A stretch of 64,000 nucleotides of DNA from Pardosa pseudoannulata (lineage: Eukaryota > Arthropoda > Arachnida > Araneae > Lycosidae). The stretch spans positions 78,531,686 through 78,595,685 of the forward strand of contig CM063501.1 in NCBI GenBank assembly GCA_032207245.1, given 5' to 3'. Position numbers and translations under genes: made by a program. The first letter of the stretch is position 1, and every line of letters begins with the position of its first letter. Below the pieces are notes generated by a model. It was not told the origin of the DNA. It saw nothing but the letters and a program-made list of their open reading frames with translations, and made no database searches. Shown here one piece after another: positions 14,109 to 25,100 of this stretch.

Positions 14109-16387
14109 GAAAAATTACCATGGATTCAATCATAAGTTACAAATTCACACCAAAAAGAATTTTCCAAAAAACACCAGTAAGAACTTAAGTTATCAGTGAA
14201 TCTTTACTGTTTTAAGCACATGCTTTTCTGTATAAAGTTAATTTGAAGCTTTTTTCCTCAAAATTCTCACCTTCCATGTACTCTAAATTAAAATCTACTT
14301 ATTACCTTTAGATTTTTCAGATTACTAGTTTATAAGTAGGCATTCATGCTAAACCTCCAATTTAACCTAATTTTTGTAAAATATATTAAATATTGAAAAC
14401 GTAACTGCAGTAAAATTTTAATACCTTATGTTATGATTTTGTGGTCATAACATAATTGTTCCAACATCGAAGTTCGTCGCTATCTTAAATCCGAAATCAG
14501 AAGCAATTTTAAACTTGAGCGGTTACATTAAATGACTAAGAAATTTCATCTTACTAGACTAATAAATCGATTCAACGATGTCGACACATACAAAAACTCT
14601 TTTATTTAAAGAAAATTACTTAAATATATCCATGATCAAGCAACGATCATACAATTGAAAACGTCAGCCATTCCAATTGCACGCTCAATGCGCCATCTGT
14701 AGTCTGTAAAAGAAAGCACCTCACCTTATACATAAAATGAATAAATTTGCTTTCATATTTTCAAAATGTAATTTTTATTTTTTACTTAATGTTATATATT
14801 ATACATTTAAATAAAATTTTTGAAACCACAAGAATAATGTAAGAAAAAATTGTGCTTTATTCCTTGGTTTAGAGATTACAGATTTTTACATTGCTCTAAA
14901 TATTATGATCATTTATATTACTTTATGTGATCCCCCCTCACATTAAAAGAAAAAACAATTACTACAAAATATGCATACATTTAATTTTTAACTATCAATA
15001 TTTTTTAAAAATGAAGAGGAAACAATTAAAAATGCTTATTTTACCTCAAAACACGATGTAAACATAAGCCAAGCCAGTTTATTTTTCCACTTCTCTTTTC
15101 AGCTTCTTCAAGGTATATATACCCTAACAAAAATCCACTGCAATTAAAATGGTTCTTAAACTGTAAATATTCCAAACATGTTTGTACTGGTATAAAAAAA
15201 GTACACAGTTAATATAAAAAGAAAATAAGTTTTTTCTATATATAATTTTTTTAAATGCTAATTTTTTTAAATTATATCCTAGAATAGACAAAACTACATA
15301 AATTGCATAAACTAATAAGCATAAATAGATTTTTCACTAAAATATTTCATTACATACCCGATAAGAAAAAATGTATCCACTGAAAATGTTCCTTGCATTA
15401 TAGCTTGAAATGAAAAATTATCTATGCCCTTCAACAAATCCATATAATTATCTGTAAATAAAAACACTAAATAAAAATACAAATCAAAGAGTATAAAAAT
15501 AAAGCATATCTCTTAAACAACACAACATAAAATAAATCAATATGCAACAAGAAAAAGTATACATACAGACATCTTGTTCAATTTGTTATGCACTGCAGGA
15601 AATGTTTGCAACAAGAAAGATTAATTGAACTTTGGCTTTACTGCAAAAAGCTAATTTCAAATAGCTACACATATGTAAACCAGCAATGAAATTCAAACCC
15701 ACAGACCAAAGGCAATGTCCAACCAAGAGTTTGCATTTATGCACTTTAGCAGGGTTATGGGCAAATTTGTAATATGGGGACACAACTTTGGAAAAATTTC
15801 TCCTTTTACTTTGCAAGACCTACATTTCCTTCATTAATTGGTCTGCAGGACTCAGGTTACGAATAGTTCAATGTGAGCACTGCAACCATTTGCCACATAA
15901 CAAAAAAATAACCTCAAAATAAACTATCATATTGAAAGTAATCTAGAATTTCCCACTTAGGCTGGTTTTTTCCTTTCCTTTATTAATCTTACAACAAAAT
16001 TATTATGTAAGGAATAAATGACCTGAATAGAAGTTAACTTTAATCATAATGCAACATTTTTAAGTTAACATTATTTTACCATATTCTTGCAACTTTACTT
16101 TCATTGACATTTTTCTACCAAAAAGAATATTATGACAAAATAGAAAAAAAAATATCATGAACTATTTATTATCCTAACATTAAATGATACAATTATGTAG
16201 AGATAAATTAAAAGACTACAGATTCATTTTGTCTGAAGGGCTACAGTTCACTATTTTGTTATACTAGAACTAATGAGACTGGTACCTACTGTTTAAAAGC
16301 AATTCTGAACAGATATGAATATTCATGCCAGCAGTGGGGTTAAAATTCACACACTCCAATACGAAACAGCAGTATGCTATTTTTTCA

Positions 16388-16434
<47 letters not shown>

Positions 16435-19400
16435 AAAAGTTGAACAATATAAAAATATTTAAATTATTTTGGTATGAAATTTTTTTAAAAAAATCTTTAA
16501 AAAAAAACCTTACGGGTTTGTTTAGTTAGAAATTGAACTAATAAAAAGAACAATAACTGCACAAAAAAAATTATGAACATCTTCAATGTTGAAGATTTTA
16601 ATTTATTTACTAGTATAATACACAATTCCTGAATAAAAAAATATGTATGATTCAAGAAAAGATGAAGTAATTTTAAGAGAAAACGTCTTGCATTAGTTTA
16701 TTGGTACAGGTATTTTATGCAAATTTTTATCCTCAAACAAATGACTTTTTCTAACAATTTATCAGCTAGTTTTACAAAACAATCATTGTATAAACTATGT
16801 ACAATTACGAAAGTATTATATGGGCAAACGTCAGAAGCAATTTCGAAACATTTTATTTATGTTTTACATGCAAATATTATTCCAGGATATGATTTGACAT
16901 AAGAACAATTTGGCTAACTTTAATACTGAGCTTAAAATATACCTGTTAAAAATATATTAACCATTAAAAGAAAAACAAAATCTTACCAATATAATTTATA
17001 TTGTGCACGTACATATGACCAAGAATAACCCAAGTCATGCTAAAAAATCTTACTCCATGCAGACAAGGAAATTGCTTCTTTGAAGAATCTGTATTTAGAA
17101 TTTGATATGCATTGGTAAAAATGCAAAAGCATTTGAAAGGTTTTTTAGCTTTTTCCACCATGCCTATATGATATAGAAAGAAAAAGTAATGAAATTATGT
17201 TCTAATAAAATAAAAAGAAATTGCATTATATAAACATATATAAACATTTAATTTTATGTAATTTTTAGTTATGTACCAAAGATGAATAAAAATAAATCAT
17301 GTACAATACTAGAAGGCAAATACCAAAAACAATTTTCTTTTAAATTTAGATGTTTCTTATTATCTGAAATCCTGTTAAATTAAATATTTTTTAATAATTT
17401 TTAGCATATTAAATCTTATAAATGCCACTTTGAGTATATATATATATATAGGTATGTTCTACATTTTCTCCTTAAGTATTATCCCAGTTTCAAGGAAAAT
17501 TGGCATAAATATGCTACACAGCAAGGTGGAAAATGTCAACACTAAAACATTTAAAATTCATCCATTCCCCTTTATTTAAACGTTTTATGCCATTATTTCA
17601 AACATCACTGTCCTTGATTAAACTCAGGCAGTAAATCTGCCAATTTATGTCATAAATAGATGAAAATATTTTTTCTATCACAATGACATTATTAAATCTT
17701 TATACATAAAGAATGTCTAATTGTATGTTATTGCTTTTTAGGTGAAACCACATGGTTTGTCATACATTCACCAATTTTTGGACAACATTCTTTAATATTA
17801 ACAAAAAAAAAAAAAAAAAAAAAAAACACTGTAGATATTACAACCTCTGCTGCCTATCTATCATGTAATATAACCAGAGATATTAACATTCCCAATGAAT
17901 ATATAATAATAGTACAAGAAAGTTATTTTTGTGTTTATTTTAAAGGTTACAGTGTAAAAACATGACTTAATTCGTAATTTATTATCCATGAGAAGAAAAA
18001 AAATGCTACAGTGTTGCTATACATTTTATTAAGATATAAATTTTAGAAAATTTTATTTCAAGTTTATGTATAGATATAATGAAAACTGCCCCAAACCAAG
18101 AAGAGAAGTTTGGTAGGCATGTCAAGTTTGTTGTTATATTTTTATACCATTATTTGAAACATTCTCCCTGATTAAATATAGGCAATCAATTTTAGATATC
18201 ATAAATAAATGAAAACAACATTTTCTCTTGCACTATGACATTATTCCTTTAAATATCTCATTTCTTCATTTCCTGTTGTATATTATTTAAATATGGTCTG
18301 CATGATTTCAGTCCTTATTATCTAAAATTCAAATACAACATGATTAATGTTCTTTAGTATTTATTTGACATGAATCCTAGCTTATTAGTGTATGTGCTAA
18401 TTTTAAATTTAACCCAATTTATACAATTATCACATAATAAATAGGTAAAAATAACATTTTTTTTTCTAGAATTATTACATCTTTCCTTTTACCATCTCAT
18501 TTAATCACTTATTTTAAATTATTTAAATATCGTCTACATTGTTTTCATATGTTTTATCACTGAACTTAGATATTACGTAAATAGTTTTCTTTTATATTTG
18601 GCTTAAATAATAGATTAGGTAGATATGTGATAATTTTAAATTTAATCATTGATTATTTTTTGTTACAATGAAAATTTTATCACCAGTATTAACAACAAAT
18701 TTATATACATGATTATTTAATCGTATATTCCTGTTTTAGGTGAAATTCTGAATGGGAGAATCAAAAGTGCAGCTTTTTAAAATTAAACTTTTTCCATAAA
18801 AATGTATGCAAGGAAGTTTTTTTTTTTTTTTTTTTGGGGGGGGGGATATGTATAATCTGGGATTGGCTGTATCTTTTCTTTTACTCTATAATTAAAAAAA
18901 AATTGGATTTTATTATTTTCTTTATATTTTGCAGAAAAGGGTGTATTTTTTGTCTTTTATGTTCTATTCAACTTGCTGTCATTATTGATAACATTTGGAC
19001 TTGAAACATTTATTTTTTCAATTCTATAACAATAAGTTCTGATTTTCCAGATCTATTTCTTTTACGAAGAGGATATAGGCCTACCATGGACACCTCTTCT
19101 AAAAACAAATGCTGTATAATATATACCTCCAGGGTGTAATGGAAATGATAGCTTCAATCCTTTAATTCCATTAATTACTGTGGCAAAAAAAATTGGGAAG
19201 AACTTAACGATAATTTTGACATAGCTAAGAAAACTTTGAATTATCTTTCTAAATGAATTCAATATGATTCTAAACTGCATTCCCAGCATTGGGAGACTTT
19301 AGAGTATGAATATAAACAAATTATTGAGCATGTACCAGATAATTCTCTGCCAAAAAACAAACCATTTTTTTACCTGCCTCATAGGGTACTTTACAAATCT

Positions 19401-22115
19401 GTAAAATTAAAAATTTTTACTGATCTCATCGTATGACGGGCCATATGCTAGTATAATATAATGGGTCTGATTAGAGTTATTTAAAGATTTATTTTTGTCT
19501 TGATATTTAAGAGTTTAGACTTTGATAATTTTTTTAAACCATGATAGCGTCTATTAGTCTTAAATAATCTGTAGTCAATTTAACATAATAATCTTTAAAC
19601 ATGATAGTACCAAGATATGTAAACTGGTCTATTATCAAAAAGAAAAATTTACTTACTCTGGGAGGAAATTAGAGATTTGTTTGTTATGGCCATAAATTTT
19701 ATTCTTTTTTATGGTAAATCTAAGGTCTCTGTCTGCAGACCCCAGAGAAATAAGTCTCCACAATCACCCCTCTACTTCTGCTAGTTACGTTGATATCATC
19801 AGCTAGTATATGTATAAATCTCTGGAAAATAGTGGCTCTAGTTACAATTCTAGCATATCTAATAATGTTATCAAGAGTGATATTAAAAACCATGCAAGCA
19901 AGGGCAATTGAATATGATTGTAATATGTAACATAAGCATATATAGAGGTTTATTTACCTGTGGCATTGTCTCTGTTATCCAAATTTTACATAAAACATGA
20001 AAGAGGCAATGTTTTAGATAATAATTAGTCACCACCAGAGCTGGCATGATTTAAATCAGTTGATTTTTGTTTGAAAAAGATCATTGATTTAAATCTTTTT
20101 TTTTTCACCTTTTTTTAAACCTATATTCCAAAGACAGGAGAATTGGGAATCAGTCAGCACAGTAATACCAATAAGTAAATAAGTGTAAATAGATAGCTTG
20201 TGCTTTCCAAGAATTTAGGGGTTGTTATCAGAAAGTATGTAGTAGGGGTAGTACAAGGATTGATTATGACTGGTGGAATTCATTTTATGTAATGGGAGGT
20301 AAAGAGAGAATTACAGAACTTTTAATCCAGTTTGTCTACCAAATAACAACAGCCGGGGCTTCATCCGCTCTAATGGAAAGACAATTTTCTTCATTAGGTA
20401 TTTTTCATTCTATCCTTCATAACCAATTAGGAGTGGATAAAGCATCAAAGCTAGTGTTTTTATTGAAACAAATCCATAATTTGGTGCTTAAAAATATTGA
20501 AATAATTGTGATTTGTTTTTTTAAATAAATAGTTTGCATTAAAATAATATTTAATTTGTTCTTTAAATTTATATCTTATTTAGTTTGCACTATCCAATTG
20601 CAAAATAATGGAATGTATTTAGACTAAAATTTATATATTTATTTTAGGTAATCAGTGTGTAGAATATACTAGATAGATGTTACTTCTTATAACAAAACTA
20701 TTCTATGAATATTGCAAAAATCATAAAAAGAACGATTAAAATTAGTACTCAGAAAAGAAATCCGATTTAAATAAAAAAAAAATCTGATTTAAATCAAATA
20801 AATCTGATTTTTTTCCAACTCTGGTCACCACATCAAAACATGAGTATCTATTTTTGTTTTTAAATATAATACATACATCTCCGGAAATTTTCAAATTATA
20901 ATTACTGATGATATAAAAAATTTTATAATCATTAATTTATAATAAGCATTGAAGTAACTTACCTTTTGTTACAGAATTACTCAAAGTACTACATTTAATG
21001 TTTTCATTTACATCTATTTGATCATCTTCACATTCTTCATTTTCTAGATGACTGAGCAAATCCTCATTTGAAATGCTTTGACATTCAGATGGCAAATTTA
21101 TAGATTTATCAGTTATTGATAAACTCTTATTTTTAGAAAGTAATTCAAAAATTGTAATGAAACTTCCAGTCACAGGCAAAAAAAGATAAAGCCCAAGAAA
21201 ACAACTGAAAAAAAAAAAGAGTTAAATCATTTATTTAATGGTAGCACATTAGAGAACACTTAATTTACTATATATCCTTATTTTTCACCTATCATTAAAC
21301 TGACATTAATAAACAGGAATAAATTTTTAAAACTCCTAAAATTAAATTCTTTTAAAATAAAAGAAATCCATTTAATCATTACTGTATATGTTATGTAAAC
21401 ACTTATATTTTTTATAATGACATCTTAACCTTGATTCTGTTTTTACTCTTATATGGTAATTTTTCACATCAGAAATAGAAAATATAATAAAACATTTCGA
21501 AGTAAAAAAATAAAAGCAATGAAAGATACTGATTTAACAAACATTTTTATGATATGAAAGCATTATCTATATTAAATATAAAACATAAGAACTGGTGTTT
21601 AAAGTTATTTTTAGAAATAATTACATGCGGTCACACTAGGACAAAAAACCTACTAGAAAAATACATTTAAAATTTTAATCATAATAGAGGAAAGATTTAA
21701 TATGTACTTTTATTATACCAAAGGAAAGAAACACCCCCATAACTACCCAAATTATATAAACACACACACATATATATATGACATGATCTGGTGTGAAGTT
21801 GAATGGAACACACTCTTTCTTGATAATAATAAGTTTATTAAATCATTGTTTCCTTTAAAAGCAGAACTTGCACCACCTTCATTCATTTATGGCAAAACTA
21901 AGTGTGGAAAGGTGTTGACAGCTCCATGTCTATGCAATAATTCATATTGATTCGCTTAATCATCAAATTCTTCAAATATCTTTCCGCTTGACTGGATTAC
22001 TCCAAAAGGTTATGCAAGCATGGGTCTTTTTCATTTATTTTATTATTATAAAAGAGTTCCCTTTTTAAAATCGTTTATAACTCTCATAATTTCCAACTGC
22101 CCCTTTTTTAGATCT

Positions 22116-22154
<39 letters not shown>

Positions 22155-25100
22155 AACTCAGCATATGCCACTGATATGTTACATAAATAGATATGGATAT
22201 ACATATATATCAATCATATTACACAATATTTCCAATTTTGTTAGAATACAAATGATTTAACATTGTTTTATAAATTGAGATATTTTTATAGTACTTAAAA
22301 CAAATTGATCTGTTTAAATTTATCTGAAATACAGATACCTACAGAAATAAAACAGTGGTAAAACCTAGATGCTGCTCTTCTACTTTACATTTCAATGCTG
22401 TAAGTTTCAAATCATCTTTATACTGCTTGACTAGAGGTAGAAGTGCTGCATGAAAAAAAAAATATTGTTAAAAAATGTTAAAAAACAAAATGTATTTCAT
22501 TTCTCAGATTAACAGTAAAAAAGTGAGATAGCTTACAAATGAGATCAATTATGTGACTAACATCTTTCTTTATATCAATACTATGACATGAGTCTGGCAA
22601 GCAAACACTGGTTTTGATTGGAACTTCTCGCATAGGAAGATTGATCTAAGAATAGAATTTTTAAGAAATAAGTATAAAAAATTCTTAAGAACAGAATTCA
22701 CAAATAATAGAATTATAGATTTAATAGAATTAATAGAATAAATATAATAGAATAAATAGAAATAAGAATAGAATTCATAAATTCTTAAGAATAGAATTTG
22801 TGAGAAATTCTTATATTCTATCTATGTATATCTTATATCTATTATATTATCTTCTATTTATTCTTATTTATAATTGGATATTCTATTTATTCTATTAATA
22901 AAATTAATAGAATTAAGAATAGAATGTATAAATTCTTAAGAATAGAATTGATGTGAGAAGCGAAATAAATTATACAAAAATGTTTAACTTTTTCTTTTAA
23001 TTATAACTATAAGAAATAAAAATTTAATTCTATATTATCCATTAAATTCAAGGGCTAAAATGAAAGTATTTTTTTATTAAACATATAAAAATAATTTTTA
23101 GAGGAATTCACATTAATACTGTCTTTGAAATATAGGTTTTAAAGAAGTGAAAAAAAACTGATTTAAATCATGATTTAAAACATGCCAACCCTGAATAAAG
23201 ATATAGGTAATAAGTGAAAATCTACTATATCTGCTCTAGAATTTGTCTTGCCATTTTGAAAAAACTAAATTCCAAACTTTAAAAATTATTTATGTAGAAA
23301 ATAAGTATTAAATTTCAGTAATAACTAAGTAATAATTAAATTTTATGTCAATGTATTCATATAAGACAAGCGTAGCTAAATTTCTCTACAACTTGGTGTC
23401 ATAGAAATATTACAATTTTAATTATCATTAACTATTCAGTATTTAGCTGAATATTCCAATAAAAATTTCAACTGGATATTTAGTAATCACTATTTCCCAA
23501 AATTTAGCATACACCCTAACTAATAAAAATACAAAATATTTCTACTTATTCTTTCATACTAGTTATGCAAAATCCTGTTTTAATGCATAGTTAAATCCAA
23601 CCAGAAACTATTTAGAAATTCCTTCATATTTCTCTAAAATTCATATCTTTTCAGATAAATTTACATTATTTAATACTACAAATAATCATTTAAAATACAA
23701 ATAATCAACGGTCAAAATACATTAAACACATGATTGAAATCAAAGCGATCGTAGCTACTCTGAGTCAAAAAACAATACGAGGGTTGCTATTTATATTTCT
23801 GGCCTTGGCAACAGTAAGTGTTGCTAGGCGATTTTAGACGAAAGTTTGATATTTTTAAACAAATTCAGCAGACGATTTACCATTATAGCTTTATTTCTGT
23901 TGTTGACAGTAAATTGAAAAGTTCTTCTCTTTCAAAAAATGGAATTGAATCGGGAACATTTTCGTGCCGTTATTTTTCATAACTATCGACGTGGATTGTC
24001 AAGACAAGAGTGCTTCTATGATCTTAATTCTTTATACAGCGATAAAGCGCCATCCTACAGCACTGTAAAAAATTGGTATAATGAATTTAATCGTGGTTCA
24101 TGTTCGATCCAGGATGAATTCCTTGCAGGTCGTCCAAAATCCGTTGTTGTGCCAGAAAAGATTGATGCTGTGCGTGAACTGATGAAGCAAGATCGTCATG
24201 TGACATACCGTGAGATAGAGGCGTCTTTGGACATTAGTATGACTGGCATCAATAAAATATTTCATGAACATTTGAGCAAAAAAAAAAATTTTGTTCACAT
24301 TGGATCCCGTATAATCTGACAAACGCTCAAAAAAAGGGTCGTGTCGATTGGTGCAAGGAAATGTTGGAAAAATATGTTCAAGGTACATCAAAGGCTGTGT
24401 ATAACACCTACACAGGTGACGAATCATGGATCTATGCATATGAGCTGGAAACAAAAAAGCAATCAACTGCATTGGTCTTCCAAGACGTGGCAAAACCAAC
24501 AAAAGTTGTTCGAGGAAGAAGCACATCGAAACAAATGATTGCCTGCTTCTTCGGCATTAATGGTCATGTGGCAACAGTGGCATTAGAGCAACGCAGGACG
24601 GTCAATTCTGAATGGTACACGACCATTTGTTTGCCAGAAGTCATCAGAGAAATTCGAAAAAAGCAGAACAGGCAAATCATTCTTCATCATGACAATGCGA
24701 GCTCTCACACATCGACTCAAACATAGGCATTTCTGACAGAGCAAAAGATCGAACTGATGGGTCATCCGCTGTACAGCCCCGATTTGGCGCTCAATGACTT
24801 CTTATTATCATACATCAAACATAAATTACGTGGACAATGATTTTCGACCCCCGAAGAAGCGGTTGATGCATTCAAAACGCATGTTTTGGAGTTACCTCAA
24901 TCGGACTGGAAAAAGTGCTTTAAAAATTGGTTCAAACGCATGCAAAAGTGTATTGATCATCATGGAGAATATTTTGAAAAACAATAAAACCAATTTCGAT
25001 CCTACATATTTGTTTTTTCATTATTAAGCCAGAAATATAAATAGCAACCCTCGTACACAGGTTACTATACTTTCATAGGAATTATCGCCAAGTAAAAAAA

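Noticed and set aside
19062..19289. 75-residue minus-strand open frame
   Set aside because: No domain recognised, located within Helitron-related repeat DNA; most likely chance.
19265..19451. Possible BEL/Pao retrotransposon peptide (PDNSLPKNKPFFYLPHRVL)
   Set aside because: The short block recurs at 33427-33607 as the 3' part of the Helitron family. A captured retrotransposon fragment is possible, but an LTR element at this site is not supported.
21702..21950. 82-residue plus-strand open frame in a NRF-6-like intron
   Set aside because: Low-complexity start, CA/TA microsatellite inside, no splice or homology support.
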